This document shows positions 26,512-35,558 of a stretch of DNA of 64,000 nt, one piece after another. The DNA lies in contig JAQBOV010000005.1 of the NCBI GenBank assembly GCA_028287895.1, forward strand, positions 124,001 through 188,000. The letters are read 5' to 3'. The position numbers were made by a program, and so were the translations under genes. Source of the DNA: Mucilaginibacter sp. GTDB taxonomy: Bacteria; Bacteroidota; Bacteroidia; Sphingobacteriales; Sphingobacteriaceae. Under the pieces are notes generated by a model that made no database searches, was not told the origin of the DNA, and was given only the letters and a program-made list of their open reading frames with translations. Numbering within the stretch: the first letter of the stretch is position 1; each line of letters starts with the position of its first letter.

Positions 26512-28347
26512 CTACCTATACCCCATCGCCTGCAAGTCAAACAATTCGGCGTAACGGCCGCCTTTTATTAGTAACTCCTCGTGGCTGCCTATTTCTATCA
26601 GTTCGCCTTTTTCCAGAACAAGTATCCGGTCGGCCATACGTACGGTACTGAAGCGGTGCGAGATCAGCACGGCCGATTTGCCTTTGGTGAGCTCGGCAAA
26701 ACGCTTAAAAACCTCATACTCCGCCCGTGCATCAAGCGCCGAGGTTGGTTCATCCAATATCAGCAACTGTGCATTACGCATGTAGGCCCGGGCTAAAGCC
26801 ACTTTCTGCCATTCGCCGCCTGATAGTTCTACCCCGTCTGCAAAACGTTTGCCCAGCATCTGGTCGTACGCGCCGGGTAATTTAGCCGTGAGCGCATCAG
26901 CCATGCTCTGCTGTGCCGAAGCTTTAATAAGAGGCCGGTTCTCTTTCTGGTTGATATTTCCGACGGCAATATTCTGTGCAAAGGTCATCTGGTAACGCAA
27001 ATAATCCTGGAATATGATGCCCACGTTAAGGCGAAGGTCTGCAAGGTCATATTCGCGCAGGTCTATGCCTTCCAATAAGATACGACCTTCTGTTGGGTCA
27101 TACAAGCGGGCAAGCAACTTCACCAGGGTGGTTTTGCCCGCGCCGTTCTCACCTACTAAAGCCAGCTTTTCGCCGGGGTTGAGTGTAAAGCTTAAATGCC
27201 TGTTGGCCCAGCGGTCTGAATTGACATACCTAAAACCTACATCCTGAAAAGCAAAGCCCTGTTGAAGCTTTTTGGGGAATGGCAATGGATTGGCGGACGC
27301 TTTAATTTTAGGCACGATCTGGAAGAACTCAAAAAAGTCGCGCAGGTAAATAGCCCCCTGCGATACGGTTGTAAAACGGGTTAATATGCCCTCGAGCAAA
27401 GTACGCAACTGCCTGAACGAGCCTGCCAGGAAAACCAATTGCCCCATGGTAACGCTGCCATCAACGGTTTTGATAATGATCACCACATAGGCGGCGTAAT
27501 ATCCCAGGCTTCCTAATATTGCGAAGAAGGTACCCCAAATGGAACGGCGGATAGCCAGCCTGCGGTTATCGTTATAAAACTTATCCGACAATTGCCGGAA
27601 ACGCTCGATAATAAAACCCGACAGGTCGAATATCTTTACTTCTTTGGCCGTTTCGTCACTGGCGCCCAGATAACGCACATAATCAAGCTCACGGCGTTCC
27701 GGCGTTTGGCCGCGGGTAAGGGCGTAACTCTGATCATTAAAATAAGCTTCCCCCAAAAAAGCAGGGATAATAGCGATCAGCAGCAGGACGATAAGCCAGG
27801 GATTAAAGGCCATTAACCCTACGGCCAGGAAACCCATCGTGATCAGATCCTGTACCTGGCTCATGACCTGTGATAGCAGTATCGTACGACCAACCGTTTG
27901 CTGTCTTGCGCGTTCCAGTTTATCATAAAAAACAGAATCCTCAAATTGGTCAAGGTCAAGCGTGGCAGCATGCTCCATTATCTTCACCGAGGTATGGTTG
28001 CTGAAAAGATCCCCGAGCAAGCTATCCATCAGCGTGATGGCCCTGCTGAGTGAATCAGTTAGTATAGCCAGTGCCAACTCAGTTGCTACCAGTGCCCATA
28101 AATGATGGGTATCTGCCGAATGCGAATGATTTAATTTAAGGACTTCGTCAATAATAAGTTTGCCAACATACAACAAAGCAAGGGGCATGGCCGAACGCAG
28201 GATGCGCAACGCTGAAGTAACGATTGTCATCCAGTGGTTGGTTTGCCAAACCAATTTAAAAAAGGCCGGCAAATTGCGCAGCGCGGCCAAACGTTCTTTT
28301 AAAGTTAAAGGGTCTATACGTGTATTTTTGGGCGGGCTGATATTCAA
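26512..28347 (-). CDS. ABC transporter, fused permease and ATPase
   Basis: A half-transporter of 611 aa: six hydrophobic helices over residues ~40-345 (ABC exporter type), then the ATPase with Walker A GENGAGKTT (~397), signature LSGGEWQKVALARA (~506), Walker B LLILDEPTSALD (~528) and H-loop ISHRFS (~562). It should work as a homodimeric exporter or with an unlinked partner. Substrate unknown; peptides, lipids or drugs are possible. It stands alone. Confidence 0.92.
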   Translation of the reverse strand: MNISPPKNTRIDPLTLKERLAALRNLPAFFKLVWQTNHWMTIVTSALRILRSAMPLALLYVGKLIIDEVLKLNHSHSADTHHLWALVATELALAILTDSLSRAITLMDSLLGDLFSNHTSVKIMEHAATLDLDQFEDSVFYDKLERARQQTVGRTILLSQVMSQVQDLITMGFLAVGLMAFNPWLIVLLLIAIIPAFLGEAYFNDQSYALTRGQTPERRELDYVRYLGASDETAKEVKIFDLSGFIIERFRQLSDKFYNDNRRLAIRRSIWGTFFAILGSLGYYAAYVVIIIKTVDGSVTMGQLVFLAGSFRQLRTLLEGILTRFTTVSQGAIYLRDFFEFFQIVPKIKASANPLPFPKKLQQGFAFQDVGFRYVNSDRWANRHLSFTLNPGEKLALVGENGAGKTTLVKLLARLYDPTEGRILLEGIDLREYDLADLRLNVGIIFQDYLRYQMTFAQNIAVGNINQKENRPLIKASAQQSMADALTAKLPGAYDQMLGKRFADGVELSGGEWQKVALARAYMRNAQLLILDEPTSALDARAEYEVFKRFAELTKGKSAVLISHRFSTVRMADRILVLEKGELIEIGSHEELLIKGGRYAELFDLQAMGYR

Positions 28348-28543
28348 TTGTTGATCTCTCTTGCTAAAATTTAGGGTAAAAATAGTGATTAACCCAGCCT
28401 TTTTAACGATTAATGGTTTTTGTGAACAACAAATGACATAATGACAATGCTTTAGATTTAAAGTCTATTAATTTAGTAGAATAAATTTACATTTGCGAGA
28501 CGGTTTAAATTAGGTGTTTAAACATCAAATGAATACCTTTGCA

Positions 28544-28551
28544 GTCGTTAA
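28544..28551 (+). promoter_or_regulatory. -7 promoter box (TAnnTTTG) of yceI-like gene
   Basis: TACCTTTG, 27 bp before the ATG, matches the Bacteroidota -7 element. A second match, TACATTTG at 28498-28505, may be an alternative promoter. No clear -33 TTTG is seen. Confidence 0.5.
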
Positions 28552-28578
28552 TTTAAAACAATCATAAAGAGAAATTAA

Positions 28579-29151
28579 ATGAAAAAGATTATCCTGTTAG
28601 CTGCGGTTGCCCTGATGAATACTGCAGTATTTGCACAAACGTGGAAAGTAAACAAGGCGCATTCGCATTTTACTTTCACCATCACCCACCTGGCCGTATC
28701 TGATGTTGACGGTGTATTTAAAGATTTTGATGCGACCATCACCGCTTCAAAACCTGACTTCAGTGATGCTAAATTTGATTTCACCGCCAATACCGCTTCT
28801 GTTTCTACAGGTGTTGATGCACGCGACAATCACATTAAAAGCCCTGATTTTTTTGATGTAGCCAAATATCCAACTGTTGCTTTTGTAAGTACTTCTATTA
28901 AACCTACAACTGCTAACCACTACAAATTAACCGGTAACTTAACTTTAAATGGCGTAACAAAACCAGTTACACTTGATCTGTGGTACCGTGGCACCGTCAC
29001 CAACCCTATGAGCAAAACACCTGATGCAGGTTTCCAGGTTACCGGTACGATCAACCGTTCCGATTTTACTTTCGGAAGTAAATTTAGCTCTCCAATGCTT
29101 AGCGATGAAGTTGCTTTCAAAGCCGCAGGCGAGTTTGACAAAGCAAACTAA
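28579..29151 (+). CDS. YceI-family secreted lipid-binding protein
   Basis: Signal peptide MKKIILLAAVALMNTAVFA, then the YceI fold: WKVNKAHSHFTFTITHLAVSDVDG, VDARDNHIKSPDFFDVAKYP and GNLTLNGVTKPVTLD are classic family blocks. YceI proteins are eight-stranded lipocalin-like barrels that bind polyisoprenoids or other amphiphiles in the periplasm, often induced by stress. 190 aa is full length. It has its own promoter and terminator, so it is monocistronic. Confidence 0.93.
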   Translation: MKKIILLAAVALMNTAVFAQTWKVNKAHSHFTFTITHLAVSDVDGVFKDFDATITASKPDFSDAKFDFTANTASVSTGVDARDNHIKSPDFFDVAKYPTVAFVSTSIKPTTANHYKLTGNLTLNGVTKPVTLDLWYRGTVTNPMSKTPDAGFQVTGTINRSDFTFGSKFSSPMLSDEVAFKAAGEFDKAN

Positions 29152-29180
29152 ATATTTCCCTGCTTAATTTAACTATTTGG

Positions 29181-29214
29181 AGCGCTCCGTTTTTAACGGG
29201 GCGCTTTCTTTTTG
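29181..29214 (+). terminator. Terminator of the YceI-like gene
   Basis: Eleven-base-pair stem AGCGCTCCGTT/AACGGGGCGCT (one T-G pair) then TTCTTTTT, directly after the gene and before the convergent DUF2147 stop. Confidence 0.8.
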
Positions 29215-29217
29215 CAT

Positions 29218-29664
29218 TTATGATGCTCTTTTGAAAGTCATCGTACGACCCAATATCTTGAAGTGCCAGTAGCCCTTTACTTTAAGCAATCCATCTTTAT
29301 CAATATAGCCTGCAGCGTCCCATTGTTTGCCATGCTGGGCATCATAGATCATACCATCCTCCCAGGAGTGGTTTTTTTCATCATATTTAAGGCCGCTTAA
29401 TACATCCATACCTAATATTTTACGGCTGCGCAATGCAGGGTCAGGGTTTTTGGCGTCACACCATTCGTTAATAGCTTTGCTTGGATCATCCCTGAACCAC
29501 AAAATTCTGGCTCTGAACCGGTCATTCTCTTTATAAACCTGTACAATAAGGTTTTTATCGGTTGATATCCATTTACCGCATATCCGGTCGCACTCCGGCG
29601 CAGTACCTGCTGATGTATACAAACCTAAACTGATAAAAAACAGAAATGCCAAACACTTAATCAT
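29218..29664 (-). CDS. DUF2147 family secreted protein
   Basis: Signal peptide (IKCLAFLFFISLGLYTSAGT), then the DUF2147 layout: GKWISTDKNLIVQVYKENDRFRARI, LGMDVLSGLKYDEKNHSWEDGMIYD and YWHFKILGRTMTFKR. This is a lipocalin-like fold with unknown function, frequent in Bacteroidota and proteobacteria. 148 aa is typical. It converges on the YceI gene with a shared terminator region between. Confidence 0.85.
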   Translation of the reverse strand: MIKCLAFLFFISLGLYTSAGTAPECDRICGKWISTDKNLIVQVYKENDRFRARILWFRDDPSKAINEWCDAKNPDPALRSRKILGMDVLSGLKYDEKNHSWEDGMIYDAQHGKQWDAAGYIDKDGLLKVKGYWHFKILGRTMTFKRAS

Positions 29665-29791
29665 AACCTTTAAACAATCATAGCTTTTAAACGCATACTA
29701 AAACAATTGGTTTTGTTTGGGTCGGGTTTATTTGATTAAGTGATTGAGTTAACATCTCAGCTTTTACAAGGAATTGCACTTAATCAACCAC

Positions 29792-30102
29792 TCAGCTACT
29801 CATCAACCGCTCACAAATCTCTATCCCCTGCTGCGTTGTCACTTTTGCAGATAATTCGCCGATCAATTGATAGGGGATATCCATTTCTCATCAAACCCAG
29901 GTACAATTGATTAAGGTAACAGGATACTAAGATCAATATCACCGTTTATACTTAAACTACTGCCGGTCAATGTAATTTTGCCCTCATGATGGTGCAGGGG
30001 TTTTACAAGGGAAAACAGGGCCCTTATTTCATCTTTAAGCCCGCCATCGGCAACTTCACCGGCATAACTCCATAAAACATGGGCGTTCATTAGTATATTC
30101 AT
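29792..30102 (-). pseudogene. Possible decayed small gene(s)
   Basis: Two short minus-strand frames look partly coding: 29911-30102 (63 aa, MNILMNAHVLWSYAGEV .. LTGSSLSINGDIDLSILLP) and 29792-29884 (30 aa, MDIPYQLIGELSAKVTTQQG). They are in different frames and separated by 26 bp. They may be two tiny genes or one broken gene. No family recognised. The rest of 29665-29910 shows nothing. Confidence 0.25.
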
Positions 30103-30180
30103 AGGATAAACTTAGGAATATTTTGATTGTAACAAAAACGCGAAAGAAAGCTAATTTTTTAATACTTATTTTACATCCTC

Positions 30181-30188
30181 TATATTTG
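30181..30188 (+). promoter_or_regulatory. -7 promoter box (TAnnTTTG) of the GH3 gene
   Basis: TATATTTG lies 24 bp before the ATG at 30213, with T-rich sequence (TTTTTT, 30155-30160) about 20 bp upstream in the -33 place. It falls inside the ORF-track extension, which argues that translation starts at 30213, not 30123. Confidence 0.55.
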
Positions 30189-30212
30189 ATAAAACCTCTA
30201 TTTCCAAACCTA

Positions 30213-32615
30213 ATGAAAAAACTGCTACTGCTACTACCATTACTGCTGCTGTTACTCCAGGCTGCATCAGCCCAACAAAAAAGCATCTACCACAAAGGCT
30301 GGGTCGATTTTAATAAGAACGGCAAAATGGATGTGTTTGAGGATTCATCTCAACTCGTTGACAAGCGCATTGCCGACCTGCTGAGCCAGATGACTGTTGA
30401 GGAAAAAACCTGTCAGCTGGCTACTTTATACGGGTATAAAAGAGTCTTAAAAGAGGAAATGCCCGCAGAATCATGGAAGAACGAGGTTTGGAAAGATGGC
30501 ATCGCCAATATTGATGAGGAGTTGAATAACCTCACCTCGCATACTGATGCGGCATATACACAATACTCCTACCCTTACAGCAAGCATGCCGCAGCCATCA
30601 ATACCATACAAAAATGGTTTGTTGAGGAAACACGCATGGGTATCCCGGTTGATTTTACCAACGAGGGTATCCACGGGCTTAATCATGATCGTGCTACTTC
30701 ATTGCCCGCCCCGATCGGCATTGGCAGCACCTGGGATAAGAATTTAGTAAGACAGGCAGGGCAAACTGTAGGTCGTGAGGCAAAGGCTTTGGGTTATACC
30801 AATATTTACGCGCCGATACTCGATCCTGCCCGCGATCAGCGCTGGGGTCGCGTGGTGGAATGTTATGGCGAAAATCCCTTCCTGATAGCTGAGCTGGGCA
30901 AGCAAATGACCCTGGGCATACAGGAGCAAGGCGTGGCGTCAACGCTAAAACATTTTGCCGTGTACAGCGTACCCAAAGGCGGGCGTGATGGCGCTGCCCG
31001 CACCGACCCGCATGTGGCCCCGCGCGAAATGTACCAGATATACCTCTACCCTTTTCGCCGGGTGATTCAGGAAGCACATCCCATGGGCGTAATGAGCAGT
31101 TATAACGATTGGAATGGCCAACCCATTACCGGCAGTTATTATTTCCTGACTGAACTGCTTCGCCAGAAGTTCGGATTTACCGGTTATGTGGTTTCTGACA
31201 GTGAAGCCGTAGAATATTTATATTCCAAACATCATGTAGCCGCCGATATTAAAGAAGCCGTCCGCCAGGCTATTGAGGCCGGTTTGAACGTGCGGACGAA
31301 CTTCACTATGCCGCAAACCTACATTATGCCCTTACGCGCTTTGGTAAGCGAGGGCAAAGTATCCATGAAAACCCTCGACTCCCGCGTGGCGGATGTATTA
31401 AGAGTGAAATTTAAACTTGGCCTGTTTGATGATCCTTATGTAAAAGACCCGAAGGCCGCTGATAAAATTGTCCATACCGCACAGGCCCAGGCTATGGGTC
31501 TGCAAATGAACCGTGAGTCGATGGTGCTGTTGAAGAATGCCAATAAGCTACTGCCATTAAATAAAAGTTCAATCAAAAAAATATTGGTAACCGGTCCGCT
31601 GGCTGCTGAGACCAATTATGCGATCAGCCGCTACGGTCCATCGCATAACCCCGTTACCAGCGTATTAGATGGAATAACAGCGTATATGGGCAACAGCGCC
31701 AGGGTAAGTTACGCTAAAGGCTGCAATATCATCGACGCCACCTGGCCCGAAAGTGAGATCATTGAAACATCCCTCACGCTGCAGGAACAGGCAAGCATTG
31801 ATTCGGCAGTAACACAGGCTAAACAGTCTGACGTTGTCATAGCCGTTGTGGGCGAGGATGTGGACCGTGTGGGCGAAAGCTTATCGCGCACGGACCTTAA
31901 TCTTCCCGGCCGCCAGTTAAAGCTTATACAGGCTTTGCAAGCTACCGGTAAGCCCGTCGTGATGGTGATGATCAACGGGCAGCCGCTAACCGTTAATTGG
32001 GAAAACAAATACGTACCCGCTATATTGGAAGCCTGGTTTCCCGGCCCCGAAAGCGGAAAAGTAATAGCTGAGACTCTATTTGGTGATAACAATCCGGGCG
32101 GAAAACTATCTATCACCTTCCCAAAAACCACCGGGCAAATAGAATTTAACTTCCCTTTTAAACCGGGTTCGCAAGCTGGGCAGGGCGGAGCCAACAGCTG
32201 GGGCAAAACCAGCGTGAACGGTGCGCTTTACCCATTTGGCTATGGCCTAAGTTATACCACTTTTGATTTCAGCAACCTGCAGGTATCACCCGAAAAAGAG
32301 CACCAGCAGGGCGATATAAAAGTTACGGTGGATGTAACCAATACCGGTCAATGCAAAGGAGATGAAGTAGTGCAGTTATACCTCAAGCAGGAGATCAGCA
32401 GCGTTACCACCTACGAATATGACCTTCGCGGATTTGAACGCGTGGGCCTAAACCCCGGCCAGAAGAAAACCGTGGAATTTACCCTTCACCCGGACGACCT
32501 GGCCATACTGGATAAAAACATGAACTGGACTGTTGAGCCCGGTAAATTCCAGGTGATGATCGGTAATTCATCCGAGGACATCAAGCTGATCAAAGAGTTT
32601 GAGGTGGAGAAGTAG
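30213..32615 (+). CDS. Secreted GH3 beta-glycosidase with N-terminal EF-hand-like loop
   Basis: The real start is probably the ATG at 30213, giving the signal peptide [20 protein letters not shown]. The mature protein opens with an EF-hand-like calcium loop (VDFNKNGKMDVFED), then the GH3 (beta/alpha)8 domain with VVECYGENPF, STLKHFAVYS and the nucleophile aspartate in VVSDSEAV (D329 from the new start). The C-terminal sandwich domain (SMVLLKNANKLLPL .. AVVGEDVDRVGES) and a fibronectin-like tail (VTNTGQCKGDEVVQLYL) follow. About 800 aa is typical of beta-glucosidase/xylosidase types. Role: releasing monosaccharides from oligosaccharides in the periplasm. Confidence 0.92.
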   Translation: MKKLLLLLPLLLLLLQAASAQQKSIYHKGWVDFNKNGKMDVFEDSSQLVDKRIADLLSQMTVEEKTCQLATLYGYKRVLKEEMPAESWKNEVWKDGIANIDEELNNLTSHTDAAYTQYSYPYSKHAAAINTIQKWFVEETRMGIPVDFTNEGIHGLNHDRATSLPAPIGIGSTWDKNLVRQAGQTVGREAKALGYTNIYAPILDPARDQRWGRVVECYGENPFLIAELGKQMTLGIQEQGVASTLKHFAVYSVPKGGRDGAARTDPHVAPREMYQIYLYPFRRVIQEAHPMGVMSSYNDWNGQPITGSYYFLTELLRQKFGFTGYVVSDSEAVEYLYSKHHVAADIKEAVRQAIEAGLNVRTNFTMPQTYIMPLRALVSEGKVSMKTLDSRVADVLRVKFKLGLFDDPYVKDPKAADKIVHTAQAQAMGLQMNRESMVLLKNANKLLPLNKSSIKKILVTGPLAAETNYAISRYGPSHNPVTSVLDGITAYMGNSARVSYAKGCNIIDATWPESEIIETSLTLQEQASIDSAVTQAKQSDVVIAVVGEDVDRVGESLSRTDLNLPGRQLKLIQALQATGKPVVMVMINGQPLTVNWENKYVPAILEAWFPGPESGKVIAETLFGDNNPGGKLSITFPKTTGQIEFNFPFKPGSQAGQGGANSWGKTSVNGALYPFGYGLSYTTFDFSNLQVSPEKEHQQGDIKVTVDVTNTGQCKGDEVVQLYLKQEISSVTTYEYDLRGFERVGLNPGQKKTVEFTLHPDDLAILDKNMNWTVEPGKFQVMIGNSSEDIKLIKEFEVEK

Positions 32616-32775
32616 CCAGATGTGCAGATGTGTCTGCTATGGAACATCGCTTCTAAATTTATTAAAATAGAAGTACCTGGTAATTGGCGAACGAGTGATC
32701 AACCTAATCATCATATTTGTAAAGCATGAAAACAAAAATACCACTTATCTAACTTCACATTATAAATCGAACAAA

Positions 32776-33162
32776 ATGAACAAGATAGGCATTTTAGGCT
32801 CGGGTGTAGTAGCTACCACGCTGGCCGGTGGTTTTATTAAAAATGGTTACCAGGTTTGCCTGGGAACAGGGCACACTGAAAAATTAAGTGACTGGAAAGC
32901 AAAGCAGGGCGATGAGGCTTCGGTCGGCTCATTCGCTGATGCGGCCCGTTTTGGCCAGATGCTGGTCTTATCTGTTAAAGGGGATGCCGCGTTAAAGGTT
33001 TTGGAAACTGCGGGAAAAAATCTTGAGAACAAAACCGTCATCGATACCACCAATCCCATTGAAGCCGCACCACCTGTTAATGGTGTATTAAAATTCTTTA
33101 CCACGACAAATGCCTCGACGGACATGCCTTTAAATTACTGCAAAAGCAGTATTGAACCTTAA
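32776..33162 (+). pseudogene. Truncated NADPH-dependent F420-reductase-like oxidoreductase
   Basis: The start is the ATG at 32776 (MNKIGILGSGVVATTLAGGF), a Rossmann GxGxxA motif for NADP. LSDWKAKQGDEASVGSFADAA and NKTVIDTTNPIEAAPPVNG are typical of the F420-dependent NADP reductase-like family (usually ~200-215 aa). The product ends after ~128 residues, right where the family continues with its C-terminal helices, and the last residues (TDMPLNYCKSSIEP) do not belong. A piece of an AraC regulator follows in another frame, so a deletion has fused two genes. NADP binding may persist but function is doubtful. Confidence 0.65.
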
Positions 33163-33274
33163 CAGCTATCTGAAAAATCATTACACGGGCTGGCAATTAA
33201 ATCGTCTTGCAGGTTATTTTAATATTACCTACTTTTATAAATATTTTAAGAAGTTTTTCCCCGTGCGTTTATAA
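33134..33274 (+). pseudogene. C-terminal remnant of an AraC-type regulator
   Basis: In the frame two steps off the truncated oxidoreductase the sequence reads LNSYLKNHYTGWQLNRLAGY then FNITYFYKYFKKFF and stops at 33274. This looks like an AraC helix-turn-helix (LA.YFN.SY..F.KYFKK.F). No start and no N-terminal half remain. It overlaps the end of the truncated oxidoreductase. Confidence 0.45.
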
Positions 33275-33297
33275 ACCTTAAGAACCTGATTTATTGA

Positions 33298-34509
33298 ATG
33301 GAAATTAAACCAAAGACTGTAAAAAGCGTCCAGTTAAAAAGTATGATCGTTAAGCAGCTTTATTTTGATAAGGCGCTTTCATGTGCTGAGCTGAGCGAGC
33401 TTTTTGAGAAAAGTATTCCTTCAATAACAAAAGCGGTTAATGAACTGATGAGCGAAGGCTTTGTAGTAGAACAGGGTTATGCGCCTTCCAGTGGCGGCCG
33501 GCGCCCGCTGCTGTATTCCATTAAACCTGATGCCATGTATATATTGGCGGTGGCTATGGATCAGCTTTCTACACGCATTCAATTACTTGACCTTTCTAAC
33601 CGTCCGGTAGCTGGCTCATTAACGCTTGAATTGAAATTGCTGAACAATAATGAAGCGCTTGGCATACTGATCAAGAACATCAACAGCTATATCGCTAAGG
33701 CAAATGTACCTAAAGAGAAAATCGCCGGCATAGGTATGGGCATGCCCGGCTTTGTAAATGTGGTGCAGGGCATCAATTATACTTACCTGAACGCAGGGGG
33801 CAAAAGCCTTACTCAATATCTGAGGGAACAAACGGGCCTGCCGGTGTATATTGATAACGACTCAAGCCTTATCGCCCTGGCCGAGCAAAAGTTTGGCATT
33901 GCCAAGGCACAGCAAAACGTGATGGTAATTAACCTGGGCTGGGGTATTGGATTGGGGATGATCGTTAATGGCGACATATTCAGGGGGCATAATGGCTTTG
34001 CCGGTGAGTTGAGCCATATCCCGTTATCAGATGATGATACCCTTTGTAACTGCGGAAAGCGCGGCTGCCTTGAAACGGTGGCTTCCATGCTGGTAGTGGT
34101 TCAAAAAGGTATTGAAGGTATTAAATGCGGCAGGGTGACCAGCTTAAAGAATACGGATAGCAGCCCTTCCAAAGCTTTGGCGGATGCCATATTGGATGCC
34201 GCTGATAACGGCGACCAGTTCGCCATCGACCTGCTATCAGACGCAGCATATAAGATAGGCAAGGCATTGGCTATCCTTATTCATATTATGAACCCCCAAA
34301 CTATTGTACTGAGCGGCCGTGGGGCGCGAGCGGGCAAAATACTGATGGCACCAATACAACAGGCCCTGCACAAATATTGCATACCACGCCTGGCAGAAAG
34401 CACCCAATTGCTGATATCAAACCTTGGTTTTGACGCCGAACTGATAGGCGCCGCCGTGCTGATGATGGAAAACTTCGATAAAGAAGTAAAAACGAGGGCC
34501 AAGGTGTAA
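33298..34509 (+). CDS. ROK-family transcriptional regulator
   Basis: An N-terminal winged helix (residues ~10-75, SCAELSELFEKSIPSITKAV) precedes a sugar-kinase-fold ROK domain: GIGMGMPGFV, DNDSSLIALAEQ, INLGWGIGLG and the zinc motif CNCGKRGCLE (~251-260) with the upstream GELSHIPL histidine. 403 aa is standard for NagC/XylR-type ROK repressors that respond to a sugar or sugar phosphate. It lies 680 bp after the GH3 glycosidase in the same direction and may control it (inference). Confidence 0.9.
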   Translation: MEIKPKTVKSVQLKSMIVKQLYFDKALSCAELSELFEKSIPSITKAVNELMSEGFVVEQGYAPSSGGRRPLLYSIKPDAMYILAVAMDQLSTRIQLLDLSNRPVAGSLTLELKLLNNNEALGILIKNINSYIAKANVPKEKIAGIGMGMPGFVNVVQGINYTYLNAGGKSLTQYLREQTGLPVYIDNDSSLIALAEQKFGIAKAQQNVMVINLGWGIGLGMIVNGDIFRGHNGFAGELSHIPLSDDDTLCNCGKRGCLETVASMLVVVQKGIEGIKCGRVTSLKNTDSSPSKALADAILDAADNGDQFAIDLLSDAAYKIGKALAILIHIMNPQTIVLSGRGARAGKILMAPIQQALHKYCIPRLAESTQLLISNLGFDAELIGAAVLMMENFDKEVKTRAKV

Positions 34510-34619
34510 ACTACTATTTATGAACCGAATGCAAACCGGGTTTTCACTTTGGCATATTAATCTTTATATTTAAGCTGGTTATTGTCCTTATATTATTCTA
34601 AAGTGCAGAACAACTTCAT

Positions 34620-34742
34620 GTGATAGCTGTTAGTGCTTTGATCGTTGGCTTTATGGGCGGATTATTGTTTGAACGGGTGTGGAACCGGCTCGAAATAGAC
34701 GAACACAAAATTGATCAGTTACCATGCATATCCTCATCTTAG
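34620..34742 (+). CDS. Possible small membrane peptide coupled to the next gene
   Basis: A GTG-started frame of 40 codons (VIAVSALIVGFMGGLLFERV ..) has one hydrophobic segment and an amphipathic charged tail, and overlaps the next gene's ATG by 19 bp. An internal ATG at 34653 is an alternative start. It may be a remnant of a longer membrane protein gene. There is no homology I recognise. Confidence 0.3.
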   Translation: MIAVSALIVGFMGGLLFERVWNRLEIDEHKIDQLPCISSS

Positions 34743-35383
34743 GCGCATCAGGGAGAACAGGCAGAAGATTGCTGAACGAAGCTTTAAACCGGGGATATCG
34801 CGTAAGTGTCCTGGTGGGCCATAAAAGCAGTTTAAAAGCCTATGACCGGCAGACAATCGATGTGCATGAAGGTACCCCGTTAAATAAATTCACGCTTGCT
34901 AATGCGATGAATGGCTGCCAAGCGATATTGAGCACTTTAAATATTTCACGCATATCCTATTCTCCCTGGGCTAAACTACGTACGTCAAAAGATTTTTTAT
35001 CCTCATCGATGGAAATAATCCTGGAATTAGCCCAGGAGAAGCGCATCGGCCGTATAATAATTACAACCGCCTGGGGTGTTGCCGAAACAAAAAAAGATAT
35101 ACCCTTTTGGTTCAGATGGCTCATCAATAAAAGCAATCTCCGCTACTCCTACCGTGATCATGAGCGGCAGGAAGAATTACTGAGACAGTCTGGCATAAAC
35201 TGGACAGTAGTGCGCCCGGCAGGACAGATCGATTCGGAAAAAGAAAAACAGGTGCAGATAACGCTAAATAATTCCCCTAAACCTTCGTTAAGGGTCAGCA
35301 GGAAAAATGTAGCCCTTTTTATGCTGGACGTCCTGGAAAACAATCTTTACAGAAGGGAATGTCCTGTTATATCGGAAAAGTAA
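34724..35383 (+). CDS. NAD(P)-binding atypical SDR-like protein
   Basis: N-terminal Rossmann motif ILGASGRTGRRLL, then the NmrA/atypical-SDR pattern: VSVLVGHKSSL, a middle segment AILSTLNIS, IIITTAWGVAETKKDIP and NWTVVRPAGQID. 219 aa suits the NAD(P)H-binding SDR-a5-like group. Such proteins act as reductases, epimerases or redox sensors; substrate unknown. The terminator at 35517 ends its transcript. Confidence 0.85.
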   Translation: MHILILGASGRTGRRLLNEALNRGYRVSVLVGHKSSLKAYDRQTIDVHEGTPLNKFTLANAMNGCQAILSTLNISRISYSPWAKLRTSKDFLSSSMEIILELAQEKRIGRIIITTAWGVAETKKDIPFWFRWLINKSNLRYSYRDHERQEELLRQSGINWTVVRPAGQIDSEKEKQVQITLNNSPKPSLRVSRKNVALFMLDVLENNLYRRECPVISEK

Positions 35384-35516
35384 CGCTATCCTCAGCCCGG
35401 TGTCCCTGCAGCAAACGACCCGATCCCGTCTATACAAGGGGGGTTGGCAAACCGACTGTTGTAAGTCCGGGATTGCTTGGGCAGATCGCCTATCCATAAC
35501 AAGTTGTTTTTACCAC

Positions 35517-35540
35517 ATGGGCGTCTGAGGCCCATTTTTA
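35517..35540 (+). terminator. Intrinsic terminator
   Basis: Stem TGGGC/GCCCA with loop GTCTGAG followed by TTTTT, between the convergent SDR-like and HAD genes. Confidence 0.6.
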
Positions 35541-35558
35541 ATTTAAGCCGGCGAGTCT

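Noticed and set aside
31709-32206. 165-aa minus-strand ORF
   Set aside because: Shadow of the GH3 C-terminal domain; Pro/Ser-rich and without motifs.
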